A stretch of 16,815 bases of DNA from Pseudomonadota bacterium (GCA_023444445.1 JAEXMK010000032.1:1-16815); one strand, 5' to 3'; counted from the stretch's first letter, positions 6,817 through 14,517 are shown. Notes: generated by a model not told the origin, from the letters alone. A program made the numbers and translations.

Positions 6817-6859
6817 CTAGATCGTTTTGGCTTTTCTTCGAATTGCCAAATCGATCTAG
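6817..6859. repeat. Large imperfect inverted repeat
   Basis: CTAGATCGTTTTGGC (6817-6831) and GCCAAATCGATCTAG (6845-6859) pair over 15 bp with a single mismatch around a 13-nt loop. It lies between the DUF4432-like gene and the TIGR01244 gene and joins the next repeat to form a compound palindromic block. There is no T-run after it, so it is not a standard terminator. Similar blocks are common between genes in Rhizobiaceae, from memory. Confidence 0.7.
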
Positions 6860-6886
6860 CTCTTTGATTTTACGCGTTGTCCTGAC

Positions 6887-6918
6887 GTAAAAGCGTTTCC
6901 GCTTTTACTGGAAACGCT
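6887..6918. repeat. Compound palindrome with two mutually exclusive hairpins
   Basis: GTAAAAGCG (6887-6895) pairs perfectly with CGCTTTTAC (6900-6908). Overlapping it, AGCGTTTCC (6892-6900) pairs perfectly with GGAAACGCT (6910-6918). Both cannot form at once. It resembles a frequent Rhizobiaceae intergenic repeat (GTTGTCCTGACG... CTGGAAACGCTCTA) and lies 50 bases before a start codon. Confidence 0.65.
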
Positions 6919-6968
6919 CTAAGGATGACAGCCAGCGGCGCGGGCGCCGGTTTCAGCGGAGGCATGAC

Positions 6969-7307
6969 ATGGATATCAGGCGCATAGACGACGAATATTC
7001 GGTAACGGGACAGATCAGCGTCGCCGATCTGGATGAGGTCAAGGCGCTCGGCTTCAAGTCGATCGTCTGCCATCGCCCGGACGGCGAAGAAGAGGGGCAG
7101 CCGCTTTTCGCCGATATTGCAGAGCGCGCAGAGCAGCTCGGTATTACCATCATGCACGTCCCGGTCGGCCGCTATGGCGTCGATGCCGATGCCGTTGCCG
7201 GCATGGTGGATGCACTTGATGAATTGCAGCGCCCGATGCTCGGCTATTGCCGTTCCGGCGCGCGCTCCACGGCGATCTACGAAAAGACCCACCATCTGCG
7301 CGGCTGA
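6969..7307 (+). CDS. DUF442/TIGR01244-family rhodanese/phosphatase-like protein
   Basis: A 112-residue single-domain cytosolic protein of the family annotated as 'TIGR01244 sulfur transferase' or DUF442, related both to dual-specificity phosphatases and rhodaneses. It also occurs as the extra domain of Blh-type sulfide-detoxifying proteins. The conserved RPDGE segment is at 36-40 (family: NNRPDGE). The catalytic loop is CRSGARS at 94-100, with C94 as expected nucleophile. Its C-x4-R spacing is the rhodanese-like loop length rather than the C-x5-R of classic tyrosine phosphatases. GGAGG (6958-6962) lies 6 nt before the ATG. It is followed after 47 bases by the RidA gene, so the two probably share a transcript. 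Persulfide handling is more likely than phosphatase activity, but this is inference. Confidence 0.87.
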   Translation: MDIRRIDDEYSVTGQISVADLDEVKALGFKSIVCHRPDGEEEGQPLFADIAERAEQLGITIMHVPVGRYGVDADAVAGMVDALDELQRPMLGYCRSGARSTAIYEKTHHLRG

Positions 7308-7354
7308 TTTTCCGCGCATCTTCGATTTTTAATGCCAATCAACAGGAGTTCTCC

Positions 7355-7696
7355 ATGACCATCAAGCGTATCGAGCCGGGCAAGCGCATGAGCGGCGCCG
7401 TCGTTCACGGCAACACCGTTTATCTGGCCGGCCAGGTTGGCGAAGGCACCAGCGTGACGGAACAGAGCAAGTCGGCTCTTGCTGAAGTTGATCGTCTGCT
7501 GGCCGCTGCCGGTTCCGACAAGTCGAAGATCCTGCAGACCATCATCTATCTCTCCGACATGTCCACCTTCGGCGAAATGAACGCCGTCTGGGAAGGCTGG
7601 ATCGATCCGGCAAATCCGCCGGCGCGCGCCACCAGCGAAGCAGCGCTGGCAACGCCGGACTACAAAGTTGAGTTCATCGTGACCGCTGCTCTCTGA
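7355..7696 (+). CDS. RidA/YjgF-family (Rid) protein
   Basis: A 113-residue small trimeric Rid protein. Canonical RidA hydrolyses reactive enamine/imine intermediates made by PLP enzymes. The family arginine that binds the substrate carboxylate is R91 in PPARATSEA, and the C-terminal acidic position is E106 in YKVEFIVTAAL. The sequence NTVYLAGQVGE replaces the GxxxxxSGQ of the archetype, as in the 'YjgF-like 2' subgroup, so it is probably a Rid paralogue rather than canonical RidA. The ATG at 7355 has AGGAG (7344-7348) 6 nt upstream; a longer in-frame reading from 7247 would overlap the previous gene. It is the last gene of a two-gene unit ending in a strong terminator. Confidence 0.93.
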   Translation: MTIKRIEPGKRMSGAVVHGNTVYLAGQVGEGTSVTEQSKSALAEVDRLLAAAGSDKSKILQTIIYLSDMSTFGEMNAVWEGWIDPANPPARATSEAALATPDYKVEFIVTAAL

Positions 7697-7717
7697 GCAT
7701 CCGTCTGAATTTTTAAG

Positions 7718-7754
7718 AAAAGGCCGGGTCGCGGAATGCGGCCCGGCCTTTTTT
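7718..7754 (+). terminator. Strong Rho-independent terminator after the Rid gene
   Basis: AAAAGGCCGGG (7718-7728) pairs perfectly with CCCGGCCTTTT (7742-7752). The stem can extend inward through a T-G wobble and CGC/GCG, and it ends in a run of six T. It lies 21 bases after the Rid stop. Confidence 0.93.
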
Positions 7755-7780
7755 GATGGATGGGGTCAAAAAACTCTCCC

Positions 7781-7894
7781 GTCATGCCGGGCTTGACCCG
7801 GCATCCAGCCACGGCGGGTCTGCGCCGTGAAAACAGTCTTTTGCGATCAAGGACTTGATCAAACTGGACCCCGGATCTAGTCCGGGGTGACAGC
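7781..7894. repeat. Alphaproteobacterial mosaic repeat with four hairpins
   Basis: Non-coding block of successive inverted repeats: ATGCCGGG-CTTGA-CCCGGCAT (7784-7804), CACGGCG/CGCCGTG (7810-7829), GATCAAG-GA-CTTGATC (7845-7860) and ACCCCGGA-TCTAG-TCCGGGGT (7868-7888). The two ends (GTCATGCCGG... and ...CCGGGGTGACAG) are inverted relatives of each other. The GTCAT-CCGGGCTTGACCCGG core is, from memory, a widespread intergenic repeat in alphaproteobacteria. It lies between convergent genes; no other terminator is visible for the minus-strand HugZ gene. Confidence 0.75.
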
Positions 7895-7977
7895 GTGTAA
7901 TCGCGACATGGCCACAAAATGCTAAGTAGAAGCAATTTTCATAGTTTTTGAATCGCTTGCGTCCGTCACCTCACCGG

Positions 7978-8730
7978 CTACGCAAGCGCCTTCTCAAACT
8001 GCTTCAACGTCGTCACCCGCTCTGGAAACCACAGCCGGGCGAGATCGCTGGCCGAGGCGAGATCGATGCCATCCGGGTCGATGGATGTGATCGTCCAGCG
8101 GCCGGTTTTTGCGCCAGCTAGAACGGCGAGCCGAGTTGCTTCGCCCTTGATGGCATTAAGGCGGGTCGCTTCGCTTTCCGCCGCCGCCATCAGTTCCTCT
8201 GCGCCTGACAGATCAGTGCGCAGATCGGCGGGGATAATATTGCTGGCGTTGCGGGCCGGGCCGCCATTGATCTGCACGCCTTCCGTCCGCAGCCGGTAAA
8301 GCCTTGTGTCGGGAAGGGAAAGATAAAGTTTCGCTTTGGGGTAGCGGGCCATGTAGCGCGCGACGGCGAGCAGGACTTCATCCGGGCTGATTTGTTCCGC
8401 CTTGCCCACCAGTGTCAGCCGCGGCAGCGTCAGCGCGTCACCCTTGCCGAAGGGGGCGAGTGTCAGCGAGATTCGCGCATCCGTCTCCATGTTACGGGCG
8501 TGCAGCGTCAGCCCCGCTGCAAAGAAGAACGGCGTGCCATCGGGCTCGATTCCGATGTTAGTGGCGGTCGTATAGGGATAACCGCTGACGGGATCGAGGG
8601 TCGAAAGTGCTGCCGTGCGGGAAGTGTGCAGCACATCACGCGCCACGCGCACAGCCTCGAAAGGCGCACCGGCGGAGGGCTCGATCTTTGTACCGCGTGG
8701 GGTGATGACGGGAGGGGCTGTATCCGGCAT
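7978..8730 (-). CDS. HugZ-like FMN/heme-binding protein
   Basis: A 250-residue protein of the pyridoxamine-phosphate-oxidase-like split-barrel group. The N-terminal flavin-type barrel (about 25-150) includes RTAALSTLDPVSGYPY, ARNMETDARISLTL and GDALTLPRLTLVGKA. The C-terminal part (about 165-245) is DUF2470-like. The linking segment LYRLRTEGVQINGGPARNASNI matches the HugZ arrangement. HugZ proteins are linked to heme use or degradation; no heme uptake genes are visible here, so the physiological role is open. The ATG at 8730 is preferred over GTG 8754 because AGGAA lies about 6 nt before it. It is 67 bases after the TPP-enzyme stop and on the same strand, so it may be the last gene of that transcript. 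Confidence 0.88.
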   Translation of the reverse strand: MPDTAPPVITPRGTKIEPSAGAPFEAVRVARDVLHTSRTAALSTLDPVSGYPYTTATNIGIEPDGTPFFFAAGLTLHARNMETDARISLTLAPFGKGDALTLPRLTLVGKAEQISPDEVLLAVARYMARYPKAKLYLSLPDTRLYRLRTEGVQINGGPARNASNIIPADLRTDLSGAEELMAAAESEATRLNAIKGEATRLAVLAGAKTGRWTITSIDPDGIDLASASDLARLWFPERVTTLKQFEKALA

Positions 8731-8797
8731 GGCGTTTCCTAAGCTGTGAGTCACAGTCAGGATTTACACCATGCCGAAGCCATGTCCATGCGCGATA

Positions 8798-10450
8798 TCA
8801 GCTCCGCGTTCTTATCTGCGTCAGGGTACGCGTCGGCGTGATCGCTTCAGGGTCCAGCTTTACCTCGATGATCGCCGGCTTGCCGCTCGTACGCGCCCGC
8901 TCGAAGGCGGCGGCGAAGTCTTGCGTTCTTTCCACCGTTTCGCCGTGGCCGCCATAGGCTTTGGCAAAAGCGTTGAAATCGGGATTGACGAGATCGGTGC
9001 CGCTCACACGGCCGGGATATTCCCGCTCCTGATGCATGCGGATCGTGCCATACGTGCCGTTATTGACCAGCACGGTGATGATCGGCAGACCGTAACGCAC
9101 AGCGGTGATGAATTCCTGCCCATGCATCATGAAACAGCCGTCACCGGCAAAGCAGATCACCTCGCGCTCGGGGAACAGATGCTTGGCCGCGACCGCCGCC
9201 GGCAGGCCGTAACCCATGGAGCCTGATGTCGGGGCCGATTGCGTGTTGAAGCGGCGGAAGCGGTGGAAGCGGTGGACCCAGGTAGCATAGTTGCCCGCGC
9301 CATTGGTGAAGATCGCGTCCTCGGGCACATTGGCCTCGATCCAGTCCATGATTGGACCCATCTGCACAGCGCCGGGGCCGGTCTGCGGTGGGGTAGACCA
9401 GCTGAGATAAGCTGCATGCATGGCGGCGGTGCGATCCGCCCATTCGGCGCTGCCGGAAAGTGCGATGGAGGATAGGGCGGCGATAAAATCATCCGGCGCG
9501 GCGCAGGTTGCGAGATCGGGGCGATAGACGCGGCCAAGCTCTTCGGCTTCGGGATAGATATGGACGAGTTTCTGCGACGGGTAGGGGATATCGAGCAGCG
9601 TGTAGCCGGAAGACGGCATTTCGGAGAGGCGGCCGCCGAGTAGGACCACGAGGTCCGATTCCTTGATCTCCCTTGCCAGCGCCGGGTTAATGCCGATGCC
9701 GACATCGCCTGCATAGGAAGGGCTCAGGTGATCGAACAGCATCTGGCGGCGGAAGGAACAGCCGACGGGCAGCTTGTTCTGTTCCGCGAAAATTCTGAAG
9801 TTCGCCACGCTCTCCTCGGACCAACGGGTGCCGCCGACAATGAAGATGGGCCGCTTTGCCTCGCCGAGCATTTTTGCGAAGGTCGCGATCTGCGACGGGC
9901 CCGGGTGAGCTTCCACGGGCGTATACGGCTTTGCGTCGGGTGCTTCGACCTCTTCCACCAGCATGTCTTCAGGCAGCGTCAGAACCACCGGGCCGGGGCG
10001 GCCGGAGGTGGCGACGGCGAAGGCGCGGGTGACGAATTCGGGAATGCGGCGGGCATCATCGATCTCGCCTACCCATTTTGCGAATTCCGTAAAGGCGCGG
10101 CGATATTCGACTTCCTGAAAGGCCTCGCGCTCGCGGGCTTCGCGCTGCACCTGACCGATGAACAGGATCATCGGAATGGAATCCTGCCGTGCGATGTGCA
10201 GGCCGGCCGAGGCATTGGTTGCACCCGGGCCGCGCGTCACCATGCAGATGCCGGGTTCGCCCGTCAGCCGCCCCCAGGTGTCGGCCATCATGGCGGCGCC
10301 ACCTTCCTGGCGGCAGACCACGGTTTCGATGCCGCTTTCATAGAGCGCGTCCAGCACCGCCAGATAGCTTTCGCCCGGAACGCAGGACACGCGGGAGACA
10401 CCATTGGCCTTCAGCGCTTCGACGATCAATTGCCCACCGGTTCTTTTCAT
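8798..10450 (-). CDS. Thiamine-diphosphate-dependent enzyme, acetolactate-synthase-like
   Basis: A 550-residue ThDP enzyme with the usual three domains: PYR (about 1-170), central (about 190-320) and PP (about 370-540). The catalytic glutamate that activates ThDP is E49 in RQEGGAAMMAD. The cofactor motif is GDG (436-438)-x24-NN (463-464), intact. It resembles acetolactate synthase large-subunit-like proteins rather than oxalyl-CoA decarboxylase. No small regulatory subunit gene is near, which argues against branched-chain amino acid synthesis. Its ATG overlaps the stop of the upstream CoA-transferase (ATGA), implying translational coupling and a shared pathway. A role in cleaving or joining a 2-oxo acid or 2-hydroxyacyl-CoA is inference. 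Confidence 0.9.
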   Translation of the reverse strand: MKRTGGQLIVEALKANGVSRVSCVPGESYLAVLDALYESGIETVVCRQEGGAAMMADTWGRLTGEPGICMVTRGPGATNASAGLHIARQDSIPMILFIGQVQREAREREAFQEVEYRRAFTEFAKWVGEIDDARRIPEFVTRAFAVATSGRPGPVVLTLPEDMLVEEVEAPDAKPYTPVEAHPGPSQIATFAKMLGEAKRPIFIVGGTRWSEESVANFRIFAEQNKLPVGCSFRRQMLFDHLSPSYAGDVGIGINPALAREIKESDLVVLLGGRLSEMPSSGYTLLDIPYPSQKLVHIYPEAEELGRVYRPDLATCAAPDDFIAALSSIALSGSAEWADRTAAMHAAYLSWSTPPQTGPGAVQMGPIMDWIEANVPEDAIFTNGAGNYATWVHRFHRFRRFNTQSAPTSGSMGYGLPAAVAAKHLFPEREVICFAGDGCFMMHGQEFITAVRYGLPIITVLVNNGTYGTIRMHQEREYPGRVSGTDLVNPDFNAFAKAYGGHGETVERTQDFAAAFERARTSGKPAIIEVKLDPEAITPTRTLTQIRTRS

Positions 10451-11649
10451 GGCGTCGTGGTCCTTTCGATGTTTTCCAGTTCGGCCAGCACCTGCGCCTG
10501 ATGTTCGCCGAGCTTCGGGCTCGGGCGTTCGTAACGCAGCGGCGTCTGTGACATGTTAATCGGTGTCCGCACTCCGGGGATGACAGTGCCATCCTGAGCC
10601 TCGAGATCAACACGCAGGCCGCGTGCCTGAACCTGTGGGTCGGCGAACATTTCCTCGATGGAATTGATTGGCCCGGCTGGCACCGCATTCTGTTCACAAG
10701 CCGTCAGAAGATCGCGCTTCTGCCATTTCAACGTTTCGGCGGAAATGATCTGCCGGACTTCGACCTTGTGCGCCACGCGGGCTTTGTTTGTCGCGTAACG
10801 CTCGTCATCGGCAATCGCGCCAATGCCGAGAATATTGCAGAGGCGGCGGAACTGGCCGTCATTGCCGACCGCGAGGATCAGGAAACCATCAGCCGTCGGC
10901 ACCACCTCATAGGGGGAAATATTCGGATGGGCGTTGCCGAGCCTGACGGGCGGCGTGCCGGAAATGAGGTAATTCATATTCTGGTTGGCGAGCACGGCCG
11001 ATTGCACATCGAGAAGCGCCATGTCGATATGCTGGCCTTCACCTGACCGCATGGCGTGGATGAGGGCGGCCTGAATGGCGGTCACGGAATAGATGCCGGT
11101 GAAGATATCGGCAACCGCCACGCCCGCCTTCATCGGCTGGCCATCCGGTTCGCCAGTGATCGACATGAAACCGGACATGCCCTGCACGATGTAATCATAT
11201 CCGGCAAAATCGGCGTAAGGTCCGGTCTGGCCGAAACCGGTGATGGAGCAATAGATCAGCTTCGGATTGAGAACCCTCAGGCTCTCGTAATCGAGGCCGT
11301 ATTTGGCAAGCCCGCCGCGCTTGAAGTTTTCGATGACGACATCGGCGGTACGCACGAGGCGGCGCACCAGTTCGCAGCCTTCGGGTGTCTTCAGATCAGC
11401 GACGATGGAGCGTTTGCCGCGATTGGTGGCGTGGTAATAGGCGGCAGACAGGTTTTCTCCGTCGGCACCTTCAACGAAGGGCGGGCCCCATGCGCGCGTA
11501 TCGTCGCCGCCTTCGGGATTTTCCACCTTGATAACGTCTGCGCCCATGTCGGCCAGCATCTGCCCCGCCCAGGGACCGGCCAGAACACGCGCCAGCTCGA
11601 TGACGCGAATGCCTGATAGCGGCGGTTTCCTGTTCGGCATGTCGGTCAT
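10447..11649 (-). CDS. Class III CoA-transferase (CaiB/BaiF family)
   Basis: A 400-residue family III CoA-transferase that moves CoA between carboxylic acids through an enzyme aspartyl-CoA intermediate. The N-terminus PLSGIRVIELARVLAGPWAGQML, the ADMGADVIKVE strand, NRGKRSI and ADVVIENF are typical. The catalytic aspartate is expected to be D181 in VADIFTG, by analogy with D169 of formyl-CoA transferase. ATG 11649 (MTDMPNRKPPLSG) has GGGGGACAG just upstream; an in-frame extension to 11706 has none and is non-conserved in character. The gene overlaps the ThDP enzyme by 4 bases and starts 101 bases after the alpha/beta hydrolase stop. Donor and acceptor acids cannot be read from the sequence. 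Confidence 0.92.
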   Translation of the reverse strand: MTDMPNRKPPLSGIRVIELARVLAGPWAGQMLADMGADVIKVENPEGGDDTRAWGPPFVEGADGENLSAAYYHATNRGKRSIVADLKTPEGCELVRRLVRTADVVIENFKRGGLAKYGLDYESLRVLNPKLIYCSITGFGQTGPYADFAGYDYIVQGMSGFMSITGEPDGQPMKAGVAVADIFTGIYSVTAIQAALIHAMRSGEGQHIDMALLDVQSAVLANQNMNYLISGTPPVRLGNAHPNISPYEVVPTADGFLILAVGNDGQFRRLCNILGIGAIADDERYATNKARVAHKVEVRQIISAETLKWQKRDLLTACEQNAVPAGPINSIEEMFADPQVQARGLRVDLEAQDGTVIPGVRTPINMSQTPLRYERPSPKLGEHQAQVLAELENIERTTTP

Positions 11650-11750
11650 CTGTCCCCCGGGATGTTCTGATTGCCGGTTTATAGACCGCTGCCTGCCGCG
11701 CCGCATGTGATTTTATCTCATGGGCTTATTCCGTTTCGGCAAAGAGGTTC

Positions 11751-12722
11751 TCAGTCACCCACGATGCGGCCGCACCAGGCGGCGAAATCCGCCGCTACCG
11801 CCTGCCAGCCGATCTCGTTCAAGGTCTCGTGTCGCATGCCCTTGTAGATCGTGTGCTCGACATGGCTGAAACCTGCCTCACGGAAACGCTCCGCCAGCCA
11901 GACGATCTCCCGGCCGTCATTGGTGGCTTTGTCCTGGTCGCCGCTGACAAGCAGAAGCGGCAAATTCTTGGGCAGGCGCTCGATGAGTTTTGGTGCGCGA
12001 TAGGAGAGTTCGAAGACATCCTGCCACAGGGAAACGCTCGCCTCGAACTGGCAGAGCGGGTCTTCCACATAGGCGTCCACAGCCGCCCTGTCGTGGCTCA
12101 GCCAGTCGGCATGGGTGCGCCTTTCCGGCATTTTCGCATTCCACACGCGGAAGGTTGCCTTCGGCAGAATGGCGCTCGGCACATCTGAGCCTTTGAGCAT
12201 CTTTTCCAGCCGCAGCACAACCTGTGCCAAACGGCCCATGAGGCCGGGATTGAGATTGGAATTCCAGATCGAGAGGCCATCAAAGGCATCCGGATGGCTG
12301 ACGGCGGTGTTGAGCGCCACGAGGCCGCCCATGGAATGGCCGAACAGGATGACCGGCAGGCCGGGATGTCTTTCGCCGGCCATCCGGCGCATCGCCATGA
12401 CATCGGCAACGACCTTTTCCGCACCGTCCTTCCAGCCAAAACGGCCGAGAGGCGCGTCCGCGGCTCTCGTGCGACCATGGCCGCGATGGTCGTGGGCGTA
12501 GACTTCGAAACCCTGCTTCGACATCACATCCGCGAGCCGGCGATAACGGCCTGCGTGGTCAACCAGCCCGTGGCAGATCATCAGGACGCCGCGCGCAGTG
12601 GCAAGAGCGGAGGGCTGGTGGCGAAAGGCGATGGATGCGCCGGAGGGGGCTTCCAGCCTCTGAATATGGCTGAAGGCCAAGTCGTCGGTCGTTTCATTCA
12701 TGATCGCGCCTGTCCCTGCCAT
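11751..12722 (-). CDS. Alpha/beta hydrolase, lysophospholipase/monoacylglycerol lipase type
   Basis: A 323-residue serine hydrolase of the Hydrolase_4 (PldB/monoglyceride-lipase) group. The oxyanion HGLVDHAGRY motif is at 51-60 and AHDHRGHG at 76-83. The nucleophile is S130 in GHSMGG (128-133). D264 in GDQD and H298 in KGMRHETLNE complete the triad. It should hydrolyse a lipid or other carboxylic ester; no signal peptide is evident. Starts at 12743, 12722 and 12701 are in frame; I prefer 12722 because AAGGGA lies 4 nt upstream. It is divergent from ettA and heads the minus-strand run containing the CoA-transferase and ThDP enzyme, but the 101-base gap leaves co-transcription uncertain. Confidence 0.9.
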   Translation of the reverse strand: MAGTGAIMNETTDDLAFSHIQRLEAPSGASIAFRHQPSALATARGVLMICHGLVDHAGRYRRLADVMSKQGFEVYAHDHRGHGRTRAADAPLGRFGWKDGAEKVVADVMAMRRMAGERHPGLPVILFGHSMGGLVALNTAVSHPDAFDGLSIWNSNLNPGLMGRLAQVVLRLEKMLKGSDVPSAILPKATFRVWNAKMPERRTHADWLSHDRAAVDAYVEDPLCQFEASVSLWQDVFELSYRAPKLIERLPKNLPLLLVSGDQDKATNDGREIVWLAERFREAGFSHVEHTIYKGMRHETLNEIGWQAVAADFAAWCGRIVGD

Positions 12723-12733
12723 AACATCCCTTG

Positions 12734-12755
12734 TCATAATCATGGGGTCATAATC
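12734..12755. repeat. Short direct repeat in a divergent promoter region
   Basis: TCATAATC occurs at 12734-12741 and 12748-12755, 14 bases apart, between the hydrolase and ettA and overlapping the hydrolase's alternative start. It could be a regulator site; nothing else supports that. Confidence 0.3.
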
Positions 12756-12765
12756 GTGCCAGAGG

Positions 12766-12794
12766 TTGCCCCAAGGTCCTATTTACCCTACATA
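12766..12794 (+). promoter_or_regulatory. Candidate ettA promoter
   Basis: TTGCCC (12766-12771), 17 bp, TACATA (12789-12794). The match is 4/6 and 3/6 to the sigma-70 consensus at ideal spacing, 55 bases before the ettA ATG. It is plausible but not strong. Confidence 0.35.
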
Positions 12795-12849
12795 GCGGCA
12801 AATTTCCCGATACGTACTCTTAAAAATCCGATGTGGAGCATTCGCTACA

Positions 12850-14499
12850 ATGGCACGTCAATTCATCTATCACATGGCTGGGCTGAACAAGTCCTATGGC
12901 GCGAAGAAGGTTCTCGAGAACGTTCATCTCTCCTTCTACCCCGATGCAAAGATTGGTATCCTCGGCCCGAACGGCGCGGGTAAGTCGACCGTTCTCAAGA
13001 TCATGGCCGGCCTCGACAAGGAATATACCGGTGAAGCCTGGCTCGCCGAAGGTGCGACGCTCGGTTACCTCGAGCAGGAGCCGAAGCTCGACGAAAACAA
13101 GACCGTCATGGAAAACGTCATGGAAGGCGTGGCGAGCAAGACGGCGATCGTCGACCGCTACAACGAATTGATGATGAACTATTCCGACGAAACGGCGGAT
13201 GAGGGCGCAAAGCTCCAGGACATGATCGACAGCCAGAACCTCTGGGATCTGGAAAATCAGGTCGAAATGGCCATGGACGCCCTGCGCTGCCCGCCCGGCG
13301 ATTCGCCCGTGACCGGCCTTTCGGGTGGTGAGCGTCGTCGCGTGGCGCTTTGCCGCCTGCTGCTGTCGCAGCCGGACCTTCTGCTGCTCGACGAACCGAC
13401 CAACCATCTGGATGCCGAAACCATCGCATGGCTCGAAAAGCACCTGCGCGACTATCCCGGCGCCGTGATGATGATCACCCACGACCGCTACTTCCTCGAC
13501 AACGTCACTGGCTGGATTCTCGAGCTCGACCGTGGCCGCGGCATTCCTTACGAAGGCAATTACTCCGCTTACCTGCAGGCGAAAGCCAAGCGCATGCAGC
13601 AGGAAGCCCGCGAGGATGCCTCGCGTCAGAAGGCCATCAGCCGTGAACAGGAATGGATCGCCTCCAGCCCCAAGGCCCGCCAGACGAAGTCCAAGGCACG
13701 TATCAAGGCCTATGACGAGCTGGTGGAAGCAGCGGAAAACCGCCGTCCCGGCGATGCGCAGATCGTTATCCCGGTCGCCGAGCGTCTCGGCCGCGTGGTT
13801 ATCGAGGCCGAGAACCTCACCAAGTCCTATGGCGATCGCGTGCTGATCGAGAACCTGTCTTTCAAGCTGCCTCCGGGCGGTATTGTGGGCGTCATCGGCC
13901 CGAACGGCGCCGGTAAGACGACGCTGTTCAAGATGATCACCGGTCAGGAAAAGCCCGATAGCGGTTCCGTCACGGTCGGTGATACTGTTCAGCTCGGCTA
14001 TGTCGACCAGAGCCGTGACGCGCTGGCGGGTGACAAGACCGTCTGGGAAGAAATCTCCGGCGGCAACGACATCATCAAGCTCGGCAAGTTCGAAGTGAAC
14101 TCGCGCGCCTATTGCGGCGCCTTCAACTTCAAGGGCGGCGATCAGCAGCAGAAGGTCGGCAACCTCTCGGGTGGTCAGCGCAACCGCGTGCACCTTGCCA
14201 AGATGCTGAAGGCCGGCGGCAACGTGCTGCTACTCGACGAACCGACCAACGACCTTGATACTGAAACGCTGGCAGCGCTTGAAGAAGCTCTGGAAGCCTT
14301 CGCCGGCTGCGCCGTTATCATCAGCCACGACCGCATGTTCCTCGACCGTCTGGCCACGCATATCCTCGCATTTGAAGGTGATAGCCACGTTGAATGGTTC
14401 GAAGGCAACTTCGAGGACTATGAAAAGGACAAGGTCCGCCGCCTCGGCCCGGAAAGCATCAAGCCAGGCCGGGTGAGCTACAAGCGCCTGACACGCTGA
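12850..14499 (+). CDS. ettA: Energy-dependent translational throttle protein EttA (ABC-F)
   Basis: A 549-residue cytosolic ABC-F ATPase with two ABC domains and no membrane part. It binds the ribosomal E site and gates the first elongation step according to ATP/ADP level. Domain 1 has Walker A GPNGAGKST (39-47), signature LSGGE (157-161) and LLLDEPTNHLD (178-188) with catalytic E182. Domain 2 has Walker A GPNGAGKTT (350-358), signature LSGGQ (439-443) and LLLDEPTNDLD (460-470) with E464. The charged linker between them (about 245-305, rich in K/R/Q/E) fits the P-site tRNA interaction motif. The 549-residue length and the QFIYHMAGLNKSYG start match EttA better than Uup or YheS. A GGAG at 12834-12837 is 12 nt upstream, somewhat far. 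It appears monocistronic, with its own terminator. Confidence 0.96.
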   Translation: MARQFIYHMAGLNKSYGAKKVLENVHLSFYPDAKIGILGPNGAGKSTVLKIMAGLDKEYTGEAWLAEGATLGYLEQEPKLDENKTVMENVMEGVASKTAIVDRYNELMMNYSDETADEGAKLQDMIDSQNLWDLENQVEMAMDALRCPPGDSPVTGLSGGERRRVALCRLLLSQPDLLLLDEPTNHLDAETIAWLEKHLRDYPGAVMMITHDRYFLDNVTGWILELDRGRGIPYEGNYSAYLQAKAKRMQQEAREDASRQKAISREQEWIASSPKARQTKSKARIKAYDELVEAAENRRPGDAQIVIPVAERLGRVVIEAENLTKSYGDRVLIENLSFKLPPGGIVGVIGPNGAGKTTLFKMITGQEKPDSGSVTVGDTVQLGYVDQSRDALAGDKTVWEEISGGNDIIKLGKFEVNSRAYCGAFNFKGGDQQQKVGNLSGGQRNRVHLAKMLKAGGNVLLLDEPTNDLDTETLAALEEALEAFAGCAVIISHDRMFLDRLATHILAFEGDSHVEWFEGNFEDYEKDKVRRLGPESIKPGRVSYKRLTR

Positions 14500-14517
14500 T
14501 CCTTTTCCAGATGACTT

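Noticed and set aside
7781..7894. CRISPR-like array of short repeats
   Set aside because: The repeats are different hairpins, not identical direct repeats with unique spacers, and no cas gene is near.
9728..10501. 257-codon plus-strand frame opposite the ThDP enzyme
   Set aside because: Shadow of the real gene; no ribosome site or domain.
8798..11649. Assignment as frc/oxc oxalate degradation genes
   Set aside because: The ThDP enzyme looks closer to acetolactate synthase than to oxalyl-CoA decarboxylase, so the specific names are not justified.
12820..14193. 457-codon open frame on the minus strand opposite ettA
   Set aside because: It is a shadow of the strongly conserved ettA frame in GC-rich DNA; the peptide has no recognisable domain and no ribosome site or promoter of its own.
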